Shown here piece after piece: positions 1-4,961 of a DNA stretch of 7,157 bases. Where the stretch lies: contig JALWSW010000081.1 in NCBI GenBank assembly GCA_027080125.1, positions 1 through 7,157 of the forward strand. Direction: 5' to 3'. The notes under the pieces are model-generated. The model had not been told where the DNA came from. It did no database searches and was given only the letters and a program-made list of their open reading frames with translations. Within the stretch, counting starts at the first letter, position 1; each line of letters begins with the position of its first letter. Source of the stretch: Campylobacterales bacterium (GTDB lineage: Bacteria > Campylobacterota_A > Desulfurellia > JAADFJ01). Both the position numbers and the translations under genes were made by a program.

Positions 1-54
1 ACCTATAATTAAGCCTATTACGCCTGGCAGTAATTTTTTTGATAATTTTTTCAT
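1..54 (-). CDS. N-terminal fragment of an unidentified protein, probably exported or membrane-anchored (runs off left edge)
   Basis: Only the first 18 codons are present, reading MKKLSKKLLPGVIGLIIG before the window ends. The start is supported by a good Shine-Dalgarno sequence (GGGAGG on the minus strand, bases 61-66) six bases before the ATG at 52-54. Four lysines followed by a hydrophobic stretch are typical of the beginning of a signal peptide or an N-terminal membrane anchor, so the product is probably secreted or membrane-bound. It lies 82 bases downstream of the TPR lipoprotein on the same strand with no obvious terminator hairpin between them, so the two may share a transcript. The family cannot be named from 18 residues. 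Confidence 0.7.
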   Translation of the reverse strand, partial: MKKLSKKLLPGVIGLIIG

Positions 55-60
55 TGCAAC

Positions 61-66
61 CCTCCC
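61..66 (-). promoter_or_regulatory. Ribosome binding site of the left-edge gene
   Basis: GGGAGG on the minus strand, six bases before the ATG at 52-54. It is the main evidence that this truncated reading frame is a real gene, and it contrasts with the SD-less starts of the TPR lipoprotein, dnaX and the EamA transporter. Confidence 0.7.
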
Positions 67-136
67 ATTTTTTAAACAAATTTTGTATAATTCAAAGATA
101 ATAAGTCTTAGGCTTTTGTCAACAATACTCAAAATA

Positions 137-1858
137 CTACCTATGTTTTAACGGCTTGGCTTTATTGATAAATTTTCTTATCAGTAGCAGTTTTTTATAT
201 ACAGAAGGGTCATCCTTAAGATGATATGATTTCAGAAGGAATTTACGCGCCAGATCATATTTTTTTAATTTTGCATAGGCATAGCCGAGATGCTTGAATA
301 TCACAGGATCGCCGTATCGAAAGCGTGCAGCTTTTTTTAATATGTCAAGTGCTTTTTTATATTTGCCTAATTTATAATACCCCCATCCAAGACTGTCCAA
401 ATAAAAAAACCATCCGGGATAGATTTTCAGAGCGCGCTTGACCAACCGAATCCCTTTTTTGACATTGATGTTGTTATCTATATAAACATAACCCAGAAAA
501 TTCAATGCTTCTGGGCTTTTAGGGCTTTTTTTGATTAAATCCTTAAGAATCGATATGGTTTTTTTTAAGTTGTGCATCTTCTCATACTCTGTATCTGCAG
601 CACGAATATAAAGATTTTCTTTGTAATCGCTGTTTTTTTCGTACTTTGCCAATTTCAGATATAACCTGACAGCTTCATCATATCTTTTTAAACTATTGAG
701 CAGAACCGCTTTTGCCATTTCGAGTTTTTTGTTGTTTTGCTTCAGCTTCAAGGCGTTATTGATAAGGTATAGTCCATCTTTATTTTTATTTAGGGTAGCT
801 TTGATTTCAGCCATATTCACAACAGCATCGACATATAAATCGGATTTTATATCAATCCTTGAAAAAAGCCGATATGCCGATATCAGTCTTCCCGCTCCTT
901 TTTCAGCAAGGGCAAGACGATATCTTATATCGTAGTTTTCAGGATTATTTTTTAAAAGCTCATCAAAAAGTTTTGCCGCTTTGTCGTAGCGTTCATTTCT
1001 CAAAAATATGAGAGCAGCTGCAAGTTGAGCCTTTTTTTTCAGAAGGCCTCCGAGTGAAATAACCCTGTTATAGTAAGAGATAGCCTCAAAATCTCTGCCT
1101 GATTTATCCAAATCTCTTGCGATACGATAGAGCAGGGCAGTATTATCCGGTTGATGTTCGGCAATCTTTATATAGATTTTAGCCGCACCGACCAGATCCC
1201 CTTTTTCTTCTTTAATTCTTGCCATAAAAAGCTTAACCCTGATGTTTGAACTTCCCAGTCTGTATGCTCTCTTGAATAACCTTCTACCTTCGGTTTTCAT
1301 ACCGATACTAAAATAGACAATTCCCTCCGAAGATAAGATATCGGGATCGCTGGATTTTATCCCGGAAAGGATAGAAATTGCTTTGGAGCGTTGATGCTTT
1401 GCCGCATAAAGTTTTGCCAGAATAATCTTTATTTTATCATCGGGTTTGTATTTCAAATATCTTTTTGCAATCTTAATTTTTTTGTTTATACTTAAAGGCA
1501 TATTGTCAGTTAATAGCATAGATACTATATTTTTATTTTTCGGATATTTCTTATAAGCATAAAGAGCTATATTTTTTGCTGCGAACCTATCGGTTAGAAA
1601 CTTAAGTTTCACAAGATATACAAGGATCTCCGGCGTCTGGACTATATTGGCACTTTCAATAGCTTTTTTAGTTGCCAAATCTATTTTTCCCTCGTTCAGA
1701 TAGATAAGAGAGGCAAGATAAGGGTAGTATTGATTATTGTTTAGAACTGAATGAGCGCTATGAGTTTTTACGTTTTTATTGGCACAGCCTGAAAGAGTGC
1801 CGAATAAAAGCAAAATTGCGGCAAATACAACGATGTTTTTCAAAAATACTCTATTCAT
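137..1858 (-). CDS. TPR repeat lipoprotein, probably outer-membrane anchored
   Basis: A 573-residue tetratricopeptide-repeat protein. Residues 1-25 form a lipoprotein signal peptide: basic start (MNRVFLKN), hydrophobic core (about 9-21) and lipobox LSGC with the lipidated cysteine at C25. The next residue is Ala, not Asp, so the Gram-negative sorting rule favours the outer membrane. The rest is helical TPR solenoid with many degenerate repeats. The clearest are at the C-terminus, with signatures ALNFLGYVYID, YLDSLGWGYYKLGKYKKAL and IFKHLGYAYAKLKKYDLA, as in large bacterial TPR proteins of unknown specific function. Such proteins scaffold envelope complexes; no partner can be named here. The start has no Shine-Dalgarno sequence, but the signal peptide begins right at this Met and no other Met lies nearby. 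It is lysine-rich, with two A8 tracts in the coding strand (near 559 and 1032). It is divergent from the SRP RNA gene. Confidence 0.9.
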   Translation of the reverse strand: MNRVFLKNIVVFAAILLLFGTLSGCANKNVKTHSAHSVLNNNQYYPYLASLIYLNEGKIDLATKKAIESANIVQTPEILVYLVKLKFLTDRFAAKNIALYAYKKYPKNKNIVSMLLTDNMPLSINKKIKIAKRYLKYKPDDKIKIILAKLYAAKHQRSKAISILSGIKSSDPDILSSEGIVYFSIGMKTEGRRLFKRAYRLGSSNIRVKLFMARIKEEKGDLVGAAKIYIKIAEHQPDNTALLYRIARDLDKSGRDFEAISYYNRVISLGGLLKKKAQLAAALIFLRNERYDKAAKLFDELLKNNPENYDIRYRLALAEKGAGRLISAYRLFSRIDIKSDLYVDAVVNMAEIKATLNKNKDGLYLINNALKLKQNNKKLEMAKAVLLNSLKRYDEAVRLYLKLAKYEKNSDYKENLYIRAADTEYEKMHNLKKTISILKDLIKKSPKSPEALNFLGYVYIDNNINVKKGIRLVKRALKIYPGWFFYLDSLGWGYYKLGKYKKALDILKKAARFRYGDPVIFKHLGYAYAKLKKYDLARKFLLKSYHLKDDPSVYKKLLLIRKFINKAKPLKHR

Positions 1859-1870
1859 ACAATATCTAAA

Positions 1871-1897
1871 CTTATATCAGAGCAGCGAAATAGTCAA
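1871..1897 (-). promoter_or_regulatory. Candidate promoter of the TPR lipoprotein gene
   Basis: On the minus strand a TTGACT -35 box (1892-1897) and a TATAAG -10 box (1871-1876) are separated by 15 bases. Both boxes are close to the sigma70 consensus but the spacer is short. Transcription would begin near 1864-1866, only about 6-8 bases before the ATG at 1858, giving an almost leaderless mRNA consistent with the missing Shine-Dalgarno sequence. Inferred from motif matches only. Confidence 0.4.
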
Positions 1898-1920
1898 TAA
1901 AAATTAGCTTTGAAATATAC

Positions 1921-1946
1921 TTGACAATCGCCTCCCATCTTATAAG
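1921..1946 (+). promoter_or_regulatory. Candidate promoter of the SRP RNA (and perhaps dnaX-ybaB-recR)
   Basis: A perfect -35 TTGACA (1921-1926) lies about 40 bases before the SRP RNA. The -10 element is less certain. TATAAG at 1941-1946 is the best-looking box but gives a 14-base spacer; TAAGCT at 1943-1948 gives 16; TACGAT at 1952-1957 is placed ideally for a start at 1964 but is too far from this -35. A stable RNA gene needs a promoter here, because the upstream gene points the other way. No second promoter is obvious before dnaX. Confidence 0.45.
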
Positions 1947-1964
1947 CTTTTTACGATTCAAATT

Positions 1965-2075
1965 ATCAGCCGGATGGGGTTTCCGGTAGCGATGCCTTTC
2001 TGAACTCCGCCAGGTCCGGAAGGAAGCAACGGTAAGAAAGGTTATCGGGTACACGGAAAATTTCGTCCGGCTGAT
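1965..2075 (+). ncRNA. ffs: Signal recognition particle RNA, small bacterial (4.5S) type
   Basis: The highly conserved SRP domain IV core, CAGGTCCGGAAGGAAGCA, is at 2011-2028: GGAA apical tetraloop and the asymmetric internal loop that binds the M domain of Ffh. The ends are joined by a perfect 10-bp terminal helix, ATCAGCCGGA (1965-1974) with TCCGGCTGAT (2066-2075), and TTTC/GAAA pairing flanks the core. About 111 nt matches the hairpin-like 4.5S class without an Alu domain. With Ffh it recognises signal sequences of nascent membrane proteins and docks them at FtsY. It lies directly upstream of dnaX, a common bacterial arrangement. No U-tract follows the terminal helix, so the 3' end is probably made by processing of a longer transcript. 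Exact mature ends are inferred from the helix. Confidence 0.93.
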
Positions 2076-2091
2076 CAGAATTCAAAAAATT

Positions 2092-3612
2092 ATGTATAAG
2101 AATTTGGCTCAAAAGTGGCGTCCTCGTAAATTTTCAGAGGTAATAGGCCAAGATATTGTTGTAACTGTTTTGAAAAACAGTCTTAAATCAGGCAGAACGG
2201 TTCCCGCCTATCTTCTCAGCGGTCCTCAGGGAACGGGCAAAACTTCTGTGGCAAGAATTCTGGCAAGAACATTAAACTGCAATAATCCGAAAGACGGCGA
2301 AGCTTGCCTTGAATGCGAAAGCTGCAAATTATCTATTGAATTCAATAACCCCGATATAATTGAGATTGACGGTGCAAGCTGGAGAAAACTGGATAATATC
2401 AGAGAACTTTCGGCATCGCTAAACTATCCGCCCATCGGCAAAAGAAAGGTAATTATTATCGATGAAATTCATATGCTAATAAAGGAGGCTTTCAATGCTC
2501 TTTTGAAAACAATTGAAGAGCCTCCTGATTATGTAACATTCATTTTTGCAACAACCGAGCCTGGAAAGGTTATTCCTACTATCCTGTCAAGATGTCAACA
2601 GTTTGAATTCAGGCGAATTCCTTTTAGGTTGATTTCTGACCAGTTAGAGCATATCTGCAAAAAAGAGGGGATAGAATATGAAAAAGCCGCTCTCGATGAG
2701 GTGGCACGGTTTTCCGATGGCAGCATGAGAAATGCCGAGACTGCCGCCGAAAAACTTCTGCTTTATTCAGGGGGCAAGATTTTATCGAAAAACGTATCAA
2801 AATCGTTGGGAGTTTCTTCCGAAGAAGAGATTAACAATTATCTTTCGTTGATAGAATCAGAAGATATCGTCGGGCTTGAGAAATTTTTAAACGATATCGA
2901 AGAAAAAAACTATGATCCATACAATTTTGCAAAAAGAGCCGTTATGATTGCCCAAAATCGGGTTATATCGGGCAAAAGCATTCATTTGTGGTTTAACGTA
3001 GCGGATCTTCTCATAACAGCTATGATAAAAAGCAGAATGATAGGTGAGCCTATGCTTCTGTTAAGAAATGCAACCTTCAAGGCTGCCTCCCTCGGGAAAA
3101 TCGAAAGCACCGCAACTTTCATAGAATCATTGATTAAGAAGGGAAAAACCGGTATCAGAAATGTTACAACGATCGATACTGATATTCTAAAGGAGGACAA
3201 CAGGCAGAAAATTGCTGTTAAACCGACCAATGAAATTAGCGAAAACAAGCATGAAGAGACCACCGATATCTGGAATAAACTCCTGGACAATCTTGAGGAA
3301 GGGTACACCAAGAGTTGTCTGAAAAACTATTTCGGGCTTGAAAAAAGTGAAGGTAAATGGTTTCTGGCACAAAAAAGTGGAAACGGAGGATCTTATAAAC
3401 GCGTAAAGGATGAGTTCGAGAAAATAAACTCTGCTTTTTCAAGTCTTGCCTCCTGCTCCATCGAGTCTATTATTGATATGAGAAATAAGCAGGAGAATGC
3501 TCCTGCTAAAAAAGTCAACGCAGTGCAAAAAAAAGATGATACGGAGGATGAGACTGTGAAACTATTAAAAGAAAGATACAACGCAACTATTGTATGGAAG
3601 AGCTATGTCTAA
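2092..3612 (+). CDS. dnaX: DNA polymerase III subunit gamma/tau (clamp loader ATPase)
   Basis: A 506-residue AAA+ clamp loader subunit that loads the sliding beta clamp for the replicative polymerase. The N-terminus YKNLAQKWRPRKFSEVIGQ is the family signature and fixes the start. Walker A is GPQGTGKT (44-51); the zinc module is C63, C72, C75, C78; Walker B is IIIDEIHML (121-129); sensor 1 is near ATTEP (153-157); the SRC motif with the arginine finger is S166-R167-C168; sensor 2 is GSMR (210-213), followed by N214 where Asp is usual. After the collar domain (to about 360) comes a short lysine-rich linker and a C-terminal segment ending KLLKERYNATIVWKSYV. There is no recognisable long tau-specific tail, so the full-length product is intermediate in size. 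No Shine-Dalgarno sequence precedes the ATG, which is 16 bases past the SRP RNA terminal helix. It overlaps ybaB by 8 bases. A hairpin, A8 tract and -1 stop near 3489-3539 may allow a second product. Confidence 0.96.
   Translation: MYKNLAQKWRPRKFSEVIGQDIVVTVLKNSLKSGRTVPAYLLSGPQGTGKTSVARILARTLNCNNPKDGEACLECESCKLSIEFNNPDIIEIDGASWRKLDNIRELSASLNYPPIGKRKVIIIDEIHMLIKEAFNALLKTIEEPPDYVTFIFATTEPGKVIPTILSRCQQFEFRRIPFRLISDQLEHICKKEGIEYEKAALDEVARFSDGSMRNAETAAEKLLLYSGGKILSKNVSKSLGVSSEEEINNYLSLIESEDIVGLEKFLNDIEEKNYDPYNFAKRAVMIAQNRVISGKSIHLWFNVADLLITAMIKSRMIGEPMLLLRNATFKAASLGKIESTATFIESLIKKGKTGIRNVTTIDTDILKEDNRQKIAVKPTNEISENKHEETTDIWNKLLDNLEEGYTKSCLKNYFGLEKSEGKWFLAQKSGNGGSYKRVKDEFEKINSAFSSLASCSIESIIDMRNKQENAPAKKVNAVQKKDDTEDETVKLLKERYNATIVWKSYV
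3489..3506 (+). promoter_or_regulatory. RNA hairpin inside dnaX, upstream of two A tracts
   Basis: GCAGGAG (3489-3495) and CTCCTGC (3500-3506) form a perfect 7-bp stem with an AATG loop. An A6 tract starts two bases later (3508-3513) and an A8 tract at 3527-3534. The ascending arm contains a Shine-Dalgarno-like AGGAG. Hairpins and SD-like elements before A tracts are known to stimulate polymerase slippage or -1 frameshifting in dnaX genes of other bacteria; a role here is inferred. Confidence 0.45.
3527..3539 (+). other. Candidate -1 recoding site in dnaX (A8 tract with immediate out-of-frame stop)
   Basis: The zero frame reads CAA AAA AAA GAT GAT, giving an A AAA AAA slippery heptamer at 3528-3534 in the correct phase. 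After a -1 shift the frame reads AGA then TGA (3537-3539), so the product would end after K481 plus one Arg (482 residues instead of 506). Immediate termination after the slip is also how Escherichia coli makes gamma from dnaX. Against it: only 24 residues would be lost, no downstream stem-loop is visible, and A8 tracts occur elsewhere in this AT-rich window. Confidence 0.35.
3596..3602 (+). promoter_or_regulatory. Ribosome binding site that decides the ybaB start
   Basis: GGAAGAG inside the last codons of dnaX, placed two bases (six from the GGA core) before the ATG at 3605. It favours that ATG over the upstream in-frame TTG at 3590. Confidence 0.6.
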
Positions 3613-3931
3613 TCCGTTTGATTTTGGTAGCATAAAGGAACTGTTTGAAAAAAGCGGTGAAATTACCTCTCGTTTGAAAAAAATAAAAGACGAACTTGAG
3701 GAAAGCAGATTAACTTGTCAGAGCGGCGGAGGAATGGTTGAGGTTACGGTGAACGGTCTGGGTAAAGTTGTGTCGGTCAAGATTGGAGAAATGGCTGATT
3801 TGGGCGACAGAGAGCTTTTGGAGGATCTTATTGTTTCTGCCATAAGTTGTGCCGCTGAAAAAGCCAAAGAGTTTTCAAAAGAGAAAATGGGAATTTTTGC
3901 CGGCGGTTTTGATATGATGAATCTGCTATGA
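3605..3931 (+). CDS. ybaB: YbaB/EbfC family nucleoid-associated protein
   Basis: A 108-residue protein of the YbaB/EbfC family, which forms dimers that bind DNA and help organise the nucleoid. The family pattern is clear: a long N-terminal helix (KELFEKSGEITSRLKKIKDEL), a central sheet (GGGMVEVTVNGLGKVVSVKI, about 42-61), a C-terminal helix (EDLIVSAISCAAEKAKEFSKEKMG) and a short Gly/Met-rich tail. Length matches the usual 100-110 residues. I chose the ATG at 3605, not the in-frame TTG at 3590, because GGAAGAG (3596-3602) is positioned as its ribosome binding site and the family begins at this point. The start overlaps the dnaX stop by eight bases (ATGTCTAA) and the stop overlaps recR by four (ATGA), so expression is probably translationally coupled. 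The dnaX-ybaB-recR order is conserved in many bacteria. Confidence 0.93.
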   Translation: MSNPFDFGSIKELFEKSGEITSRLKKIKDELEESRLTCQSGGGMVEVTVNGLGKVVSVKIGEMADLGDRELLEDLIVSAISCAAEKAKEFSKEKMGIFAGGFDMMNLL

Positions 3932-4524
3932 TAAAATTCCCCGTTAAGTTCAATAACCTTATAGATGCTTTATCAGAGTTTTCAGGGGTGGGTAAGCGAA
4001 CTGCGACTAAGATGGCTTTGCAGCTCTTTAAAGATTCAGAGATGGCGAAAAGATTGGAACTATCAATCAAAGAAGTTTCGGAATATATAAAAACCTGCCC
4101 TGAATGTGGAAATATGAGTGAGGCAGATTTATGTAATATCTGCATGGATAATAAAAGAGATAGGAGAATAATTTGCATTGTTGAAACGGTAGATGATCTT
4201 ATAAATATCGAAAATAGCGGCTCATTTAACGGAATCTATCTTGTTCTTGGAACGCATCTATCGCCTCTGGAGGGCATAGGAACAGATAAATTGTTTGTTA
4301 AACCTTTAATTGAAAAGCTGAAAAAGGGATTGATTGATGAAATTTTGATTGCTACAAATCCTGATACCAATGGCGAAAATACGGCTCTTTATATAAAAGA
4401 ACTTGCGAAAAATTATGATGTCAACATAACAAGAATCGCATATGGAATATCATTTGGAGTATCGTTGAGTTATGTTAATAAAACCACATTAGGCAGAGCA
4501 ATAGAGGGCAGAAGAAAGTTTTGA
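3928..4524 (+). CDS. recR: Recombination mediator protein RecR
   Basis: A 198-residue RecR, the DNA-binding ring that with RecF/RecO helps load RecA on gapped DNA. Domains in order: helix-hairpin-helix (LSEFSGVGKRTATKMA, about 15-30); zinc finger C57-x2-C60 and C69-x2-C72; Toprim domain starting RRIICIVETVDD (E86 is the conserved glutamate), with GIYLVLGTHLSPLEGIG (102-118) and IATNPDTNGENTALYI (141-156); and a C-terminal TLGRAIEGRRKF. Length matches the usual about 200 residues. Two family motifs are altered: YLVL instead of the common YHVL, and TNGE where TxEGE is usual, so one acidic position of the Toprim site is Asn. The start overlaps the ybaB stop (ATGA). The stop codon overlaps a TTGACA that may be a -35 element for the genes downstream. 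Confidence 0.95.
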   Translation: MIKFPVKFNNLIDALSEFSGVGKRTATKMALQLFKDSEMAKRLELSIKEVSEYIKTCPECGNMSEADLCNICMDNKRDRRIICIVETVDDLINIENSGSFNGIYLVLGTHLSPLEGIGTDKLFVKPLIEKLKKGLIDEILIATNPDTNGENTALYIKELAKNYDVNITRIAYGISFGVSLSYVNKTTLGRAIEGRRKF

Positions 4525-4547
4525 CACTCAATCTTTTTTAATTTAAA
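4521..4547 (+). promoter_or_regulatory. Weak candidate promoter for the small TusA-like gene and tRNA-Arg
   Basis: A perfect TTGACA (4521-4526) overlaps the recR stop codon. The best nearby -10 is TTTAAA at 4542-4547 with a 15-base spacer; TAAACG at 4544 gives 17 bases but a poor match. A T6 run lies in between, but no hairpin precedes it, so it is not an intrinsic terminator and read-through from recR remains possible. Confidence 0.25.
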
Positions 4548-4570
4548 CGAAGATTATCAAATATCAAAAA

Positions 4571-4575
4571 AGGAG
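4571..4575 (+). promoter_or_regulatory. Ribosome binding site of the small TusA-like gene
   Basis: AGGAG, nine bases before the ATG at 4585. One of the clearer Shine-Dalgarno sequences in the window and the main reason to treat the 73-codon frame as a real gene. Confidence 0.7.
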
Positions 4576-4584
4576 ATTGCTTCT

Positions 4585-4806
4585 ATGAAAGAGACAGAAA
4601 TTGCATTTGATGTTGATTTAAGAGAAAGCAGCAATTTTGAACTGCTCAAATCTAAAATAGCCTTAATTCAAAAAGGAAAACGAATGCTTGTGTATGTTCG
4701 CGACATAACAATTCTCGACAAAATCAAAAAATTAAAAGATATAAAAATTCTGAGTGTATTGAAAAAGAATGAGGTAGACTGGGTTATTGCTATTATGCGC
4801 CTGTAG
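4585..4806 (+). CDS. Small protein with a TusA/SirA-like pattern but no cysteine; its stop codon lies inside tRNA-Arg
   Basis: A 73-residue protein with a good ribosome binding site. The layout resembles the TusA/SirA (YeeD) sulfur-carrier fold: an early strand ending DLR (11-13), a helix with ELLKSKIALIQKG, a strand MLVYVRD, a second helix and a final strand VDWVIAIMRL. In TusA the DxRGxxCPxPLL motif holds the catalytic cysteine. An ungapped alignment here reads DLRESSNFELL, putting Asn at the Cys position and losing both prolines; the protein has no cysteine at all. If homologous, it cannot do persulfide transfer and might have a binding or regulatory role. The assignment rests on pattern only. 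The last codons (ATG CGC CTG TAG) run into the acceptor stem of tRNA-Arg, a 10-base overlap, so RNase P processing of a shared transcript would remove the stop codon. Confidence 0.65.
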   Translation: MKETEIAFDVDLRESSNFELLKSKIALIQKGKRMLVYVRDITILDKIKKLKDIKILSVLKKNEVDWVIAIMRL

Positions 4807-4873
4807 CTCATCCGGATAGAGCGTCGGACTCCGGATCCGAAGGCGAGGGGTTCGAATCCCCTCAGGCGCACCA
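4797..4873 (+). tRNA. tRNA-Arg, anticodon CCG (reads CGG), CCA encoded
   Basis: A complete 77-nt cloverleaf: acceptor GCGCCTG (4797-4803) with CAGGCGC (4863-4869); T8 A9; D stem GCTC/GAGC (4806-4809, 4819-4822) around a 9-base loop; anticodon stem TCGGA/TCCGA (4824-4828, 4836-4840) with loop CTCCGGA, so the anticodon is CCG at 4831-4833; a 5-base variable loop; T stem AGGGG/CCCCT with loop TTCGAAT; discriminator A4870; and a genomically encoded CCA at 4871-4873. All stems pair fully, so it should be functional. It reads the rare codon (for an AT-rich genome) CGG. No convincing promoter of its own is seen (only TTGAAA at 4759 with a poor -10), so it may depend on transcription through the preceding small gene, whose stop codon it contains. 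Confidence 0.97.
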
Positions 4874-4904
4874 TAACTTTTGCCAGAGAAAAATTAGGCA
4901 GGTA

Positions 4905-4961
4905 ATGAATATAATTTTATTTACAGGTAAAATCGTTTTGCAATATAACAATAAAATATGA
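4905..4961 (+). CDS. Putative 18-codon leader ORF coupled to the EamA transporter gene
   Basis: A short frame reading MNIILFTGKIVLQYNNKI, starting 32 bases after the tRNA. An AGG at 4896-4898 within TTAGGCAGGT can serve as its ribosome binding site (spacing about 6 bases). Its TGA (4959-4961) overlaps the ATG of the transporter gene (4958-4960) as ATGA. The transporter start has no Shine-Dalgarno sequence, so termination-reinitiation from this leader is a plausible way to translate it. The peptide has no known family or attenuator-type codon run. A TATAAT at 4910-4915 lies inside it; if that is a promoter the leader would not be in the mRNA. Coding status is inferred from layout. Confidence 0.45.
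   Translation: MNIILFTGKIVLQYNNKI

Noticed and set aside
85..122. TTGACA on the minus strand (117-122) as a promoter for the left-edge gene
   Set aside because: The -35 is perfect, but the available -10 boxes (TATTAT at 98-103, TTATAC at 85-90) give spacers of 13 and 26 bases, so no working pair is convincing.
696..935. Plus-strand frame of 79 codons inside the TPR gene
   Set aside because: Shadow of the lysine-rich TPR coding sequence; no ribosome binding site or domain.
554..1039. A8 tracts (coding strand) in the TPR gene near 559 and 1032 as phase-variable or slippage sites
   Set aside because: Both encode lysine pairs or triplets in a lysine-rich protein of an AT-rich genome, with no hairpin or other supporting element found next to them.
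1872..2054. Minus-strand frame of 60 codons
   Set aside because: It is antisense to the SRP RNA core, has no ribosome binding site and no protein-like pattern.
3508..3513. A6 tract in dnaX as the slippery site itself
   Set aside because: In phase it is T AAA AAA, not a canonical X XXY YYZ heptamer; the A8 tract downstream fits better.
2982..3581. Several minus-strand frames of 61-109 codons inside dnaX
   Set aside because: They lie opposite a certain gene and lack recognisable domains or start signals.
3828..4178. Minus-strand frame of 116 codons across ybaB and recR
   Set aside because: It covers two well-supported genes on the other strand and resembles no protein family.
4527..4545. T6 run after recR as an intrinsic terminator
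   Set aside because: No GC-rich hairpin precedes the T run.
4668..4874. Minus-strand frame of 68 codons beginning MVRLRGFEPLAFGSGVRRS
   Set aside because: This is antisense translation of the tRNA; the GFEPLAFGSGVRRS-type string is a well-known spurious protein from tRNA genes.
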